Positions 15,304-25,395 are shown, counted from the stretch's first letter. The stretch: DNA of 64,000 bases from Curtobacterium sp. MCBD17_013 (GCF_003234565.1 NZ_QKTU01000004.1:1-64000); one strand, 5' to 3'. Notes: generated by a model from the sequence alone, not told the origin. Numbers and translations are program-made.

Positions 15304-16566
15304 TCACACGGGCGAAACACCGTGGACGCGGACCACCAGGCCGCCCGCCGACCGGGGCGTGATCGCCAGGCGCCACCCGTGCGCCCGCACGACGGCGTCG
15401 ACGACCGACAACCCGATGCCGCTGTGTCGACGGCCCGGGTGTTGCTGCTCCGCGCGCGTGAACGGCTCGGTCAGGGTGCGGGCGGTCTCCGGTGACACGA
15501 GTGGCCCACTGTTCTCGACGACGAGCCCGTCGTGGGTCACCTCGATGCGCACGAACCCGTCCGGTCGGTTGTACTCGAGCGCGTTGTCGACGAGGTTCTC
15601 GACGAGGTGCCGGACGAGCACCGGATCGCCCGCCACCCGGAGGCCGTCGCCCGGCTGGACGTGGAGGTCCAGGCCCGCGGACCGTGCACGAGTCCGGGAC
15701 GCGTCCGCGGCGCCCTCGACGACGTCCGCGAGGTCGACCTCCTGGGCCCGGCCGGAGACACCCCGTTCCGCCTCCGCCAGGTCGAGCAGGCCCTCGACCA
15801 ACTGTTCGTTCCGCCGGTTCGCGTCGAGGAGCTCCTGGCGGACGGCGCGGATCGTGTCGGGGTCGGCGTCGTCCTCGAGCCCGATCTGGATCGCGGCCCG
15901 TTGCAGGGCGAGCGGCGTCCGCAGCTCGTGGGACGCCTGGGCGACGAAGCGGCGTTGCCCCTCGAACGCCTGCTCGAGCCGTCCGAACAACGCGTCGATC
16001 GTGTCCGCGAGCCGTCGGACCTCGTCGTCGGGGCCGCCGAGGTCGATGCGTTCGTGCAGGGTCGTCGCGGAGATCCGCTCCGCGGTCGCGCGGATCAGAC
16101 CGATCGGACGGAGCACGGCCCGGGCGACCAGCCAGCCGGCACCGGCGGCGACCAGGCCGGCCGTCCCGATGCCGACCGCCGACCACAGCCACTGCTGCGA
16201 CGCCACCAGCTGCCCGACACGGGCGACGCCGGCGACGGATCCGCTCGGGCCGGTGTGGCCCTCCGGAGGGGGCGCACCCGGCAGCGCCGCGCGCGCCGAC
16301 GCGGTCGCCTCGGGGACCGTCCACACCGGGCTCGCGCTCGTGCCGCACCCCGCGACGTCGGCACGGGGACACGCTCCGCCGTCGTCGAGTTCGAGCACCG
16401 TCACGATCCCGCGCTGCGTCATGAGGTTCACGAACACCAGGACCGCCGCGGCGAGCACCATCGACAGGCCGCCGAACGCCACCGCGGTGCGCGTGTGGAT
16501 GCTCCACCGCATCCGCGGTCCTCGACCGGGGCGCGACCCGTCGGCGCGACCCGACCCGGTCGTCAC
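15304..16566 (-). CDS. Sensor histidine kinase
   Basis: This 420-residue kinase has a membrane helix at about 29-47, an extracytoplasmic sensor region of about 75 residues containing two Cys (GACPRADVAGCG), a second helix at about 128-148, a HAMP linker, the H-box SHELRTPLALQRA with the phosphorylated His213, the N-box ENLVDNALEYNRP, and a G-box HSGIGLSVVDAVV. It pairs with the response regulator encoded just upstream and probably controls the lipoprotein/MacAB genes downstream in the same operon. The start GTG 16566 overlaps the regulator's TGA (16563-16566). The stimulus is unknown; an envelope or antimicrobial signal is an inference from the exporter. Confidence 0.92.
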   Translation of the reverse strand: MTTGSGRADGSRPGRGPRMRWSIHTRTAVAFGGLSMVLAAAVLVFVNLMTQRGIVTVLELDDGGACPRADVAGCGTSASPVWTVPEATASARAALPGAPPPEGHTGPSGSVAGVARVGQLVASQQWLWSAVGIGTAGLVAAGAGWLVARAVLRPIGLIRATAERISATTLHERIDLGGPDDEVRRLADTIDALFGRLEQAFEGQRRFVAQASHELRTPLALQRAAIQIGLEDDADPDTIRAVRQELLDANRRNEQLVEGLLDLAEAERGVSGRAQEVDLADVVEGAADASRTRARSAGLDLHVQPGDGLRVAGDPVLVRHLVENLVDNALEYNRPDGFVRIEVTHDGLVVENSGPLVSPETARTLTEPFTRAEQQHPGRRHSGIGLSVVDAVVRAHGWRLAITPRSAGGLVVRVHGVSPV

Positions 16567-17216
16567 AGCGCGTACCCCTTGCCCGGCACCGTCCTGATCG
16601 GATCGGGCTCACCGAGCTTGCGGCGGAGCTTCGACATCGTCACGCGCACGGCGGACGTGAACGGGTCGACGTTGACGTCCCACACCTTCTCGAGCAGCTC
16701 CTCCGCGCTCACCAACCGGCCGTCGGCCCGGAGGAGGACCTCGAGCAGCCCGAACTCCTTGGGCGTCAGGTCGAGCGGGCGCCCGTCGCGGGTGGCCATG
16801 AGCCGGTTCGTGTCGAGCACGATCCCGTCGTGCCCGAGCACCGGCGGGGCAGCGGGGGCGCTCCGGCGGCCAAGTGCCCGCACCCGCGCGACGAGCTCCG
16901 GGTACTCGAAGGGCTTGGGCAGGTAGTCGTCGGCGCCGAGCTCGAGCCCGGCCACGCGGTCCGCCAGGGTCGTCGCGGCGGTCAGCATGAGCACCCGCGT
17001 GCACCCACCACGGGCGGTGCAGCGACGAGCGACCTCGTCGCCGTGGAGGCCGGGCAGGTCGCGATCCAGGACGACGACGTCGTAGTCGTTCACCGCCAGG
17101 AGTTCGTCCGCCTCGTCGCCGCGGAACACCACGTCGACGGTCATCCCCTGCCGTTCCAGCCCACGGGCGATCAACTCGGCGAGGGACTGCTCGTCATCCA
17201 CCACCAGCACCCGCAT
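16563..17216 (-). CDS. OmpR/PhoB family response regulator
   Basis: This 217-residue two-domain regulator has a receiver with acidic pair D7-D8, phosphoacceptor D51, T79 and K101, all in the standard places, followed by an OmpR-type winged helix (RPLDLTPKEFGLLEVLL...SAVRVTMSKLRRKLGE...IRTVPGKGYAL). It is the first gene of the histidine kinase/lipoprotein/MacAB operon, which it most likely autoregulates. There is no Shine-Dalgarno sequence; TACCCT (17224-17229) lies seven bases before ATG 17216, suggesting a leaderless transcript from a promoter in 17217-17398. Confidence 0.93.
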   Translation of the reverse strand: MRVLVVDDEQSLAELIARGLERQGMTVDVVFRGDEADELLAVNDYDVVVLDRDLPGLHGDEVARRCTARGGCTRVLMLTAATTLADRVAGLELGADDYLPKPFEYPELVARVRALGRRSAPAAPPVLGHDGIVLDTNRLMATRDGRPLDLTPKEFGLLEVLLRADGRLVSAEELLEKVWDVNVDPFTSAVRVTMSKLRRKLGEPDPIRTVPGKGYAL

Positions 17217-17338
17217 CCCGTGGAGGGTAGGGCCCCGGGTCCGGGATCCGCACCTTCCGCGTACACGACATGGCGCTGCCCACGCGATGTCTCACCCGCC
17301 GGATCGCCGGGAGGCACGGCGTCGGTCACCCGCACCAC

Positions 17339-17385
17339 GGACGGGAGGCGCGGCGTGCGTCCTCCGCACCCCGCGCCTCCCGTCC
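17339..17385 (-). terminator. Terminator of clpB (GGACGGGAGGCGCGG family)
   Basis: This perfect 15-bp stem (17339-17353 with 17371-17385) starts 14 bases past the clpB stop codon. The arm is nearly identical to the operon terminator at 10914-10956. Confidence 0.75.
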
Positions 17386-17398
17386 GTCCCGCCGAGCG

Positions 17399-19567
17399 CT
17401 ACTCGACGAACTCCGGCACCACGAACGGCTCGACCGTCAGCGACTCGCCGTCGTCGGCGACGTCGACGCGGACGGTGTCGCCGTCGCGGACGTCGCCAGC
17501 CAGCAGTGCCCGGGCGAGCTGGTCGTCGATCTGCCGCTGCATGAGGCGACGCAGCGGCCGCGCGCCGTACACCGGGTCGTACCCGCGCTCCGCCAGCCAG
17601 GTCCGGGCCGAGGGCGTGACCGCGAGCTCGAGCCGACGGTCCGTGAGGCGCGTCGCGAGTCGGTCGACGGAGAGCGACACGATCTGACCGAGGTCGTCGG
17701 TCGTCAGCGCCTGGAACACGACGATGTCGTCGAGGCGGTTGACGAACTCCGGCCGGAACGCCTGCTGCACCATGGCGCGGACGGACTCCTCGCGCTCCGC
17801 CGCACCGAGCGACGGGTCGGTCAGGAACTGCGACCCGAGGTTCGACGTGAGCACGAGGATCGTGTTCCGGAAGTCCACCGTGCGGCCCTGACCATCGGTC
17901 AGACGGCCGTCGTCGAGCACCTGGAGCAGGACGTCGAAGACCTCGGCGTGCGCCTTCTCGACCTCGTCGAGCAGGATCACGGAGTACGGGCGGCGACGGA
18001 CGGCCTCGGTGAGCTGGCCGCCGGCCTCGTACCCGACGTACCCGGGCGGGGCGCCGATGAGTCGCGCGACCGAGTGCTTCTCGCCGTACTCGCTCATGTC
18101 GATGCGGACGAGGGCCTTCTCGTCGTCGAACAGGAAGTCGGCGAGCGCCTTCGCGAGCTCCGTCTTGCCGACGCCGGTCGGGCCGAGGAACAGGAACGAC
18201 CCGGTCGGGCGATCGGGGTCGGAGATGCCCGCCCGGGAACGCCGGACGGCCTCGGACACGGCCGTGACGGCCTCGCGCTGACCGATGATCCGCTTGCCGA
18301 GTTCGGTCTCGAGGTGCAGGAGCTTCTCGGTCTCGCCCTGGAGCAGCCGCCCCATGGGGATGCCCGTCCACGCGGCGATGACGGCGGCGATGTCCTCGTC
18401 GGTCACACGATCGTTCACCATCTGCGGACCGGCCGGCTCGTTGCGCTCGGCCTCCGCGAGTTCCCGCTCGATCACCGGGATCTCGCCGTAGAGCAGCCGG
18501 GAGGCCCGCTCCAGGTTGCCTTCGCGCTGGGCGCGCTCGGCCTGCATGCGGAGGTCGTCGAGCCGGGTCTTCAGTTCACCGACGCGGTTCAGGGAGGCCC
18601 GCTCGAGCTCCCAGCGCTGCTGCAGCTCCGTCAAGCGCTCCTGCCGCTCCACGAGGTCGGCGCGGAGCTTCTCGAGGCGGTCCTTCGAGGCGTCGTCCTT
18701 CTCCTTCTTGAGCGCGAACTCCTCGAGCATGAGGCGGTCGACGCTCCGCTTCAGCTCGTCGATCTCGACGGGGCTCGAGTCGATCTCCATCCGGAGGCGC
18801 GACGCGGCCTCGTCGATGAGGTCGATGGCCTTGTCGGGCAGCTGCCGACCGGTGATGTAGCGGTCGCTCAGGGCCGCGGCGGCGACGAGGGCGGAGTCGG
18901 CGATCGTGACCTTGTGGTGCGCCTCGTAGCGCTCCTTGAGCCCACGGAGGATCGCGACGGTGTCCTCGACGCTCGGCTCACCGACGTACACCTGCTGGAA
19001 CCGGCGTTCGAGCGCGGCGTCCTTCTCGATGTACTCGCGGTACTCGTCGAGCGTGGTCGCCCCGATCAGGCGGAGCTCACCGCGGGCGAGCATCGGCTTG
19101 AGCATGTTCGCGGCGGCCACGGAGCCCTCGCCCCCGCCGGCGCCCATGAGCGTGTGGAGTTCGTCGATGAACGTGATGACCTGGCCGTCGGAGTCGTCGA
19201 TCTCCTTGAGGACGGCCTTGAGGCGCTCCTCGAACTCGCCGCGGTACTTCGCCCCGGCGACGAGCGCGGCGAGGTCGAGCGAGACGAGCCGCTTGTCCTT
19301 GAGGCTGTCGGCGACGTCACCGGCGACGATGCGCTGCGCGAGCCCCTCGACGACGGCGGTCTTGCCGACGCCGGGCTCGCCGATGAGCACGGGGTTGTTC
19401 TTGGTCCGGCGCGTGAGCACCTGCGAGATCCGGCGGATCTCCGAGTCGCGTCCGATCACCGGGTCGAGCTTGCCGCTCCGCGCGATCGCCGTGAGGTCGA
19501 CGCCGTACTGCTCGAGTGCGGTCTTCTGCTGCTCTTGCGACGCGGGAGCGCCCTGCAGGTTGGCCAT
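17399..19567 (-). CDS. clpB: ClpB-type AAA+ disaggregase lacking the N-terminal domain
   Basis: This Hsp100 disaggregase works with DnaK to rescue aggregated proteins. It is 722 residues, against about 850-870 for full ClpB. The N-terminal Clp_N domain is absent: after about 20 residues it begins at the first AAA+ module ([20 protein letters not shown], Walker A GEPGVGKT at 63-70). The coiled-coil M-domain (about 260-370), the second AAA+ (GPTGVGKT, with the GAPPGYVGY pore loop) and the D2-small domain are intact. It lacks the IGF/L loop of ClpC/ClpA that docks to ClpP. ATG 19567 has GGAAAGGA upstream. A HAIR operator lies 52 bases before the start, so HspR control is likely. Confidence 0.93.
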   Translation of the reverse strand: MANLQGAPASQEQQKTALEQYGVDLTAIARSGKLDPVIGRDSEIRRISQVLTRRTKNNPVLIGEPGVGKTAVVEGLAQRIVAGDVADSLKDKRLVSLDLAALVAGAKYRGEFEERLKAVLKEIDDSDGQVITFIDELHTLMGAGGGEGSVAAANMLKPMLARGELRLIGATTLDEYREYIEKDAALERRFQQVYVGEPSVEDTVAILRGLKERYEAHHKVTIADSALVAAAALSDRYITGRQLPDKAIDLIDEAASRLRMEIDSSPVEIDELKRSVDRLMLEEFALKKEKDDASKDRLEKLRADLVERQERLTELQQRWELERASLNRVGELKTRLDDLRMQAERAQREGNLERASRLLYGEIPVIERELAEAERNEPAGPQMVNDRVTDEDIAAVIAAWTGIPMGRLLQGETEKLLHLETELGKRIIGQREAVTAVSEAVRRSRAGISDPDRPTGSFLFLGPTGVGKTELAKALADFLFDDEKALVRIDMSEYGEKHSVARLIGAPPGYVGYEAGGQLTEAVRRRPYSVILLDEVEKAHAEVFDVLLQVLDDGRLTDGQGRTVDFRNTILVLTSNLGSQFLTDPSLGAAEREESVRAMVQQAFRPEFVNRLDDIVVFQALTTDDLGQIVSLSVDRLATRLTDRRLELAVTPSARTWLAERGYDPVYGARPLRRLMQRQIDDQLARALLAGDVRDGDTVRVDVADDGESLTVEPFVVPEFVE

Positions 19568-19618
19568 GGGGGCGTCCTTTCCTGTGGTCCTGATGTCCTG
19601 GTGCGGTGGTTCCGGCAC

Positions 19619-19643
19619 CTTGAGTCTTGTTGGCTCAAGTTTA
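19619..19643 (-). promoter_or_regulatory. HAIR (HspR) operator and -10 box of clpB
   Basis: CTTGAGT-N7-GCTCAAG (19619-19639) matches the HspR inverted repeat CTTGAGT-N7-ACTCAAG at 13 of 14 positions. A likely minus-strand -10 TAAACT (19638-19643) overlaps its upstream end by two bases and includes the stop codon of the MFS gene. No good -35 is seen. Confidence 0.82.
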
Positions 19644-21134
19644 CTCCGACGGCACCGCGTCCGCCAGCGTCGGGCGATCGCGGCGCGGGTTCCTGATGCC
19701 GATCGCCGACACGGTGCCGCCCGCCACGAGCAACGCGGCCATGACGACGACCGCGCGGTGGAAGCCGGCCACGCTCATGCCGTCGGCGCCGAGCACGACC
19801 CCCGCCAGGGCCACGAGCACCAGGCTCGCGATCCGTGCGACCGCGTTGTTCACGGCCGAGCCGACACCCGCCCGCGTCTCCGCGACGGACCCGAGCACGG
19901 CACTCGTCAACGGCGCCACCATGAGGGTCAACCCGACACCCATGAGGAGCATGCCCGGGAACACGGTCGCGAAGTACCGCGGGCGGTCCCCGGCGCCGAG
20001 CATGACCAGGACGCCGAGCCCCGCGAGCACCGGACCGCCCGCCATGAACCACCGGGGCCCCGTGCGGCCGGACCACCGCCCGACCGTCGTGGAGAACCCG
20101 AGCAGCACGAGCGTCGGGGGCAGGGTCGCCACGCCCGCCAACCAGGCGGAGAGCCCCCAGACCTCCTGCAGGAACAGCGTCACCGTGAACCCGGACAGGC
20201 CGAGCGCGCCGTAGACCGCGAGCGTCGTGAGGTTCCCGACCGTGAACGACCGGGCACGGAACAGGTCGAGGGGCAGCAACGGGGCCGCCACGCGGCGCTC
20301 CCACGGCACGAACACGGCGAGCGCCCCCACCCCGACGGCGAGTGCGACGACCACGAGCGGCGACGCCCACCCGAGGCGCTCCTGCTCGATGAGACCGAGG
20401 ACGAGCGCCCCCACCCCGAGCACGGCGAGGCCGGCACCCACGACGTCGATCGCGGGCCGGTCCGTCGCGCGCACGTCCCCGGTGACCCGACGGACGAGCG
20501 GGATCGTCACCGCGATCGGCGCCGCCGTGAGGACGAACACCCAGCGCCAGCCGATCGAGTCCACCACGACCCCACCGATCACGGGCCCGGCGATGACCGA
20601 CGCGCTCGACCACGCCGTCCACGTGCCGATCGCCCGGGCCCGTGCCGCACCCCGGTACGCGGCGATGACGAGCGCGAGCGAACTCGGCGTCACGAGCGCG
20701 CCCCCGACGCCCTGCACGGCCCTCGCGCCCACGAGCACGCCGCCCGTCGGGGCGATCGCACACGCGACCGACGCGAGCCCGAACAGGACGAGTCCCCAGG
20801 TGACGACCCGGACCCGCCCGACGAGGTCGGACACCGAGCCCGCGACCAGGATGAGCGCCCCGAGGGTCACGAGGTAGGCGTCGACCGTCCACTGCTGCAC
20901 GACGATCCCGCCGCCGAGCTCCCGGCCGATCGACGGCAGGGCGACGTTCACGACGCTGCTGTCGAGGCCGACGACGAACGTGGCGAGGACCGCGACCACG
21001 AGCACGACGCGACGGTCGCGGTGGAGGGGTGCCGGGCCTCCCGGCCGATCGGCGTCGACGCTGCCGGACGCGCCGGACGCGCCGGACGCGCCGGATCTGC
21101 CGGAGGCGCCGGATCCGTCGGCCCCGTCGGTCAT
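19641..21134 (-). CDS. MFS drug efflux transporter (DHA2/14-TM type)
   Basis: This 497-residue transporter has about 14 hydrophobic segments. Residues 1-40 are a Gly/Ala/Ser repeat tail ([10 protein letters not shown]) ending in an Arg/Asp-rich cytoplasmic stretch. The first helix carries [17 protein letters not shown], the DHA2 motif D1/motif 1 region, and motif A-like [14 protein letters not shown] follows helix 2. The antiporter motif C-like stretch is [14 protein letters not shown]. It is probably a proton-coupled multidrug exporter of the EmrB/QacA group. ATG 21134 overlaps the stop of the upstream SDR gene (21131-21134); the frame is open to 21194. Its end coincides with the clpB promoter. 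Confidence 0.9.
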   Translation of the reverse strand: MTDGADGSGASGRSGASGASGASGSVDADRPGGPAPLHRDRRVVLVVAVLATFVVGLDSSVVNVALPSIGRELGGGIVVQQWTVDAYLVTLGALILVAGSVSDLVGRVRVVTWGLVLFGLASVACAIAPTGGVLVGARAVQGVGGALVTPSSLALVIAAYRGAARARAIGTWTAWSSASVIAGPVIGGVVVDSIGWRWVFVLTAAPIAVTIPLVRRVTGDVRATDRPAIDVVGAGLAVLGVGALVLGLIEQERLGWASPLVVVALAVGVGALAVFVPWERRVAAPLLPLDLFRARSFTVGNLTTLAVYGALGLSGFTVTLFLQEVWGLSAWLAGVATLPPTLVLLGFSTTVGRWSGRTGPRWFMAGGPVLAGLGVLVMLGAGDRPRYFATVFPGMLLMGVGLTLMVAPLTSAVLGSVAETRAGVGSAVNNAVARIASLVLVALAGVVLGADGMSVAGFHRAVVVMAALLVAGGTVSAIGIRNPRRDRPTLADAVPSE

Positions 21135-21982
21135 CCGGCGGCCGGCTCGCCGGCGTGCGTCCCGCCCTGCGCAGCGAGCGACACCGGCTCCCACTCCACC
21201 CAGGTCCGCAGGCGGTCGGCATAGAGCGTCTTGACGAGGTGCGTCGGCTGCTCCCCGAACAGCACCCGCAGGGGCTTGTCGTCGGCGTCGACGATGCGGA
21301 GCAGCGCCGCCCCGGTCGCCGTGGGGTCACCCCGGCCGGCACTCGCGGCGGCCCGCCCCGCGAGGACCTGCTCACGGAGCCCGTCGTACGCCGGCAGGGG
21401 CGCGGAGTGCCGGGCGCTCGACCCGGCCCAGTCCGTCGAGAACCCGCCGGGCTCGACGAGCGTCACGTCGACGCCGAAGCCGCGCACCTCCTGCGCGAGG
21501 GCCTCGGTCAGCCCCTCGAGCGCCCACTTCGACGCGTGGTACGCCCCGATCATCGGGAACGCCGCGATGCCGCCGATCGTCGAGATCTGCACGATGTGAC
21601 CGGAGCCCTGCGCCCGCAGGATCGGGAGCACCGCCTGCGTCACGTGCAGCACCCCGAACAGGTTCGTGTCGAGCTGGTCCTGGAGCTCGGCGTCGGTGAG
21701 CTCCTCGACGAACCCGAAGTGGCCGTACCCGGCGTTGTTGACCACCACGTCGAGGCGTCCGAAGCGTTCGTGCGCGCGGCGGACCGCGTCGTCGACCTGC
21801 GCGCGGTCGGTGACGTCGAGCGTCAGCGGCAGGACCGCGTCACCGTAGGCGGCCACCACGTCGTCGAGCGTCGCCGCGTCGCGCGCCGTCGCCGCGACCC
21901 GGTCACCGCGCCCCAGGGCGGCGAGGGCGAACTCACGGCCGAGTCCGCGGGACGTGCCCGTGATGAACCACACCTTGCCCAT
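21131..21982 (-). CDS. SDR family oxidoreductase
   Basis: This 283-residue classical short-chain dehydrogenase/reductase has the cofactor-binding TGTSRGLG motif (residues 9-16), NNAGYG, catalytic Ser in IVQISTIGG, and the Tyr-x-x-x-Lys pair in [10 protein letters not shown]. Arg/Asp residues after the second strand suggest NADP(H). Closest in style are the 'SDR family oxidoreductase' proteins of unknown substrate that act on ketones or aldehydes. AGGAGG precedes ATG 21982. It is co-transcribed with the MFS pump through a 4-base overlap, which suggests that enzyme and pump deal with the same compound. Confidence 0.88.
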   Translation of the reverse strand: MGKVWFITGTSRGLGREFALAALGRGDRVAATARDAATLDDVVAAYGDAVLPLTLDVTDRAQVDDAVRRAHERFGRLDVVVNNAGYGHFGFVEELTDAELQDQLDTNLFGVLHVTQAVLPILRAQGSGHIVQISTIGGIAAFPMIGAYHASKWALEGLTEALAQEVRGFGVDVTLVEPGGFSTDWAGSSARHSAPLPAYDGLREQVLAGRAAASAGRGDPTATGAALLRIVDADDKPLRVLFGEQPTHLVKTLYADRLRTWVEWEPVSLAAQGGTHAGEPAAG

Positions 21983-22158
21983 GGGGGCCTCCTCTCGGCG
22001 CCCACGCGTCGGGCACCGCCACCGACGCTATCCCCGGGAACGACGAGACCGCCGCGCCTCACAGAGGCTGCGGCGGTCTCGGTCCCGGGGCTGGGAGTCC
22101 TCCGGCGGTGCCGGCGGGGCATGCAGCGGGCCGCGCGCGGCGACCCGGACGCGGTGTC

Positions 22159-22431
22159 TCAGACGCGGTGGTCCGACTGCGGCTGGACCGACGGGGCCGG
22201 GTTGAGGACCGGCTCCTGCTGCACGGTCGGCTGCACGGTGCCGGCCTGCGGCGCCGCCGTCGTGGTGGTCGTCGTGGTCGGAGCGTCGTGGTTGGTCTCC
22301 ATCTCCTTCTTGAAGATGGTGATCGACTGCCCCAGACCCTTGGCGAGGGCCGGCAGCTTCGTCGCACCGAACAGCAGCACGATGATGCCGAGGATGATGA
22401 TCAGGTGGATGCCGGTGAGGCCCTGGAACAT
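22159..22431 (-). CDS. tatA: Sec-independent protein translocase subunit TatA
   Basis: This 90-residue protein has one N-terminal membrane helix (LTGIHLIIILGIIVLLFGATK), the FG hinge, an amphipathic helix (LPALAKGLGQSITIFKKEME) and an acidic-to-neutral tail with a run of Thr (TTTTTTT) and Gln/Pro. This is the TatA/TatE layout; TatA forms the pore of the twin-arginine pathway. The tail lacks the long acidic end of many TatA proteins. No tatB or tatC is adjacent, so this may be a stand-alone TatA with its partners elsewhere. AAGGAG precedes ATG 22431. A short gap (22432-22578) separates it from the mannosidase gene. Confidence 0.88.
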   Translation of the reverse strand: MFQGLTGIHLIIILGIIVLLFGATKLPALAKGLGQSITIFKKEMETNHDAPTTTTTTTAAPQAGTVQPTVQQEPVLNPAPSVQPQSDHRV

Positions 22432-22578
22432 GATGTCCACTCCTTGTCTGGAACTCGTCGGGAGCGCATCGCCGTCGAAGCGACCCCGGGGAGTCCGTGA
22501 TGCTCCATGGTACCGCCGCCTCGCCCGGAAGCCCAGTGGCACCGGGATGCTCTCAGGACAGGCTCGGTGCCGCCCGGG

Positions 22579-25395
22579 CTAGCGGGTACTGGCGGCCGCG
22601 GCCTCGTCCGCGAGCACCCGGTCGAGCGTGAGCAGCACGGGCGCCCGCACGAGCTCGGCGCTCCGGTCGGCCCGGACGCCGTCGAGCCGGAAGGGCACGC
22701 GCTCCCCCGGCAGCAGCGTCATGAACCCGCGGTCGACGCGGCCCGTCGGACTCACCCGGTCGGGCTGGACGAGCAGGTCGCGGACGAGCCCCTGCGCCTC
22801 GACCGTGAGCACCGACCCCGACGCGGCGTCCTCGACCCACACGCGGTACTCGGCCGGCCGCCAGTGCATCTCCTGGTCCGGCAGGGGCGTCCACACCGCC
22901 CGGCGCCAGTCCATGTCCGCCACGATGAGCTCCTCGGCGGGGTCGTCGACGACACCGACGTGGTCGGGCACCGCGAGCCGCAGCACGCCCGGTCCGGCGA
23001 GCTCGACCGGCAGGACGACCTCTTGCAGGATCCGTCCGGACATGTCGATCCGTCGCACCCGCACCGTGGTCGTCAGTCCCCGCCGGGAGGACCGGATCGC
23101 GATCTCGACGGGCACGCGGCGGTCCGCCTCCCGGTCGCGTCGTCGACCGCGCACGGTCCCGGGGTCGATGACCGCGGTGTCCGCGAGGTCCCCGAGGGCC
23201 TCCTCGTCGCTGCCGACCGTCGGACGGCCCGGCTCGGTGGCGGGGTCGGCCGCCCCGGGGACGGGGAGGGACAGGGTCGCGGGGTGCGCGCCTCCCGGGT
23301 CGGCGGCACGGTCCCGTCCGTCGAGAGGCCGGTCCCGCTCCCCCGCCGCGGGTGGCTCGATCGGCACGATCGCCAGGAGCACGTCGTCGTACAGGCGGCG
23401 CAGCTCGTGGAACAGGGGCTTCGGACGTCCGGCGCCGTCGACGGCCGACCACGACGCGACCGGCCACAGGTCGTTGAGCTGCCACACCACGACGCCCGTG
23501 TTGTGCGGCCAGTGCGTGCGCCAGTGCTCCACACCCGTCGCGATGGCCCGGGTCTGCTGCAGCTGCGTCAGGTAGTGCCAGCGGTCGAACACGTCGTCGG
23601 TGTCGCCCTGCGGCACGGGGAACCGCGGCGCGAGGCCACGGGCGAGCTTGCCCATGCCGTCCTCGGCCTTCTGGTGGTGCACCACGCCGGGCGACGTCGG
23701 GGTCATCGGGTCGTCGTCGACGGCCTCCCGGATCGTCCGCCACTGCGGGGGTGCCTGCCAGCCGAACTCGCTGACGAACCGCGGCACGCTGTCGCGGTAG
23801 TGCTCGTCGCCGATCTGGTTCCAGACCTGCCACGAGTGGTGGGTCTCGTGGTCGACGTCGTTCGCGTACACGCGCTCGTCGCCGGACCAGGGGCTCGCCG
23901 CCGTGTAGAAGCGCGACGGGTCCACCGCGTCGACGATGGTCGGCAGCAGGTCCAGGTAGTAGTCGAGGCCCCACGGTCGGTCACCGAGCTCCGCCGCCCA
24001 GCCCATGTCGTCGTGGAGCCAGATGTTCTCGTTGTTGCCGTTCCAGACGACCAGGCTCGGGTGCCGGCTCAGGCGCGCCACGTTGTCCCGGGCCTCGGCG
24101 ATGACCTCGGAGCGCATGGGCTCGCCCTCCGGGTACGCCGAGCAGGCGAACAGGAAGTCCTGCCACACGAGCAGGCCCCGGGCGTCGCACTCCTCGTAGA
24201 AGTCCCGCGACTCGTACACGCCGCCGCCCCACACCCGCACGAGGTTCGCGTTGCACGCCGTCGCCTGGGCGAGCCGCGCGGCGTACCGGGCGCGGTCGAC
24301 CCGGGACACGATGACGTCGTCGGGGATCCAGTTCACCCCGCGCACGTCGATCGGCACGCCGTTCACCACGATCGTGAACGGGCGGCCGGTGGCGTCGGGC
24401 TGGGTGTCGACCCGGAGGGACCGGAAGCCCGTCCGGAACACGTCGCGGTCGAGGACCTCGCCGTCGGTGGTCTGCACCTGCACCTCGACGTCGTACAGCG
24501 CCTGCTCGCCGTACCCCCGGGGCCACCAGAGCCGCGCGTCGGGGATCCGGACCGTCACGACGGCCTCGTCCTCCTTCGGTGTCACCGTCACCCGCGACCG
24601 CTGCTTCGTGTCGTGCCCGGACACCGTGACGACGAGCACGAGGTCGTCGTCCTCACCGTCGTGGTCGCGGTCCGCCGTCGTCGCACCGGCCGGCGTCGGA
24701 CCGGAGCGTTCGATCGCGATGTGCGCGTCGAGGACGCCCTCGCCCGCCTCGACGTCGACGAGCGGACGGACGTCGCGCAGCCGGGCGGTCGACCAGCGCT
24801 CGATCGCGATCGGCCGCCAGGGCCCGCTCGTCACGCACGTCAGGCCCCAGTCCCAGCCGAAGTTCGACGCCATCTTCCGCACGTACGCGAACGGCTCGTC
24901 GTAGGGGCCGGGCATGCTGCCGAACCGGTCCGCCATGCGCTCGGTCTCGCGGTAGGGCGACTCGAACAGGATCTCGAGCTCGCGGTCCGTGCGTTCGTTC
25001 GTGCCCCCGGTCCGGTCCCGCAGGTCGAACCGGTAGCGCCGGTGCATGTTCCGTGTCGACCCGATCGACACGCCGTCGAGGGACAGCGACGCCACCGTGT
25101 CGAGACCGTCCGCGACGAGGTCGACCCGGTCGTGTCCGCGCGGGTCGACGTCGATCCGCCGCCGGTACGCCCAGTCAGCCTGGCCGACCCAGCGCACGAG
25201 CTCCTCGTCGCGGTTGCGCGTCGGGTCGGGCACGAGGCCCACACGCTCCAGGTCCGTGTGGATCTGCCCCGGCACCGTCGCCGGGATCGCCGTGCCGCGG
25301 ACCCCTGCCGGGAGGCCCGTGGGCACCCCGCTCGTGGCGTCCTCCGCGAGCATGGCGGTCCAGTCGGTTCGCAGTTCCTCGCGTTCGAGGGTCAT
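22579..25395 (-). CDS. Glycoside hydrolase family 2 protein, probable beta-mannosidase
   Basis: This 938-residue cytoplasmic GH2 enzyme has an N-terminal jelly-roll with the mannosidase-type sequences ATVPGQIHTDL and MASNFGWDWGLTCVTSGPWRP, an Ig-like domain, the TIM barrel with acid/base E456 (WNGNNENIW) and nucleophile E543 (VSEFGWQAPP), and C-terminal beta domains. The WNGNNE and SEFGWQ pair is the beta-mannosidase form and differs from beta-galactosidase or beta-glucuronidase. It has no signal peptide, so it would act on imported manno-oligosaccharides or glycan fragments. ATG 25395 follows AGAAGGA. An acidic insert at about 275-300 (DHDGEDDDL) is unusual. No sugar transporter is adjacent. 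Confidence 0.88.
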   Translation of the reverse strand: MTLEREELRTDWTAMLAEDATSGVPTGLPAGVRGTAIPATVPGQIHTDLERVGLVPDPTRNRDEELVRWVGQADWAYRRRIDVDPRGHDRVDLVADGLDTVASLSLDGVSIGSTRNMHRRYRFDLRDRTGGTNERTDRELEILFESPYRETERMADRFGSMPGPYDEPFAYVRKMASNFGWDWGLTCVTSGPWRPIAIERWSTARLRDVRPLVDVEAGEGVLDAHIAIERSGPTPAGATTADRDHDGEDDDLVLVVTVSGHDTKQRSRVTVTPKEDEAVVTVRIPDARLWWPRGYGEQALYDVEVQVQTTDGEVLDRDVFRTGFRSLRVDTQPDATGRPFTIVVNGVPIDVRGVNWIPDDVIVSRVDRARYAARLAQATACNANLVRVWGGGVYESRDFYEECDARGLLVWQDFLFACSAYPEGEPMRSEVIAEARDNVARLSRHPSLVVWNGNNENIWLHDDMGWAAELGDRPWGLDYYLDLLPTIVDAVDPSRFYTAASPWSGDERVYANDVDHETHHSWQVWNQIGDEHYRDSVPRFVSEFGWQAPPQWRTIREAVDDDPMTPTSPGVVHHQKAEDGMGKLARGLAPRFPVPQGDTDDVFDRWHYLTQLQQTRAIATGVEHWRTHWPHNTGVVVWQLNDLWPVASWSAVDGAGRPKPLFHELRRLYDDVLLAIVPIEPPAAGERDRPLDGRDRAADPGGAHPATLSLPVPGAADPATEPGRPTVGSDEEALGDLADTAVIDPGTVRGRRRDREADRRVPVEIAIRSSRRGLTTTVRVRRIDMSGRILQEVVLPVELAGPGVLRLAVPDHVGVVDDPAEELIVADMDWRRAVWTPLPDQEMHWRPAEYRVWVEDAASGSVLTVEAQGLVRDLLVQPDRVSPTGRVDRGFMTLLPGERVPFRLDGVRADRSAELVRAPVLLTLDRVLADEAAAASTR

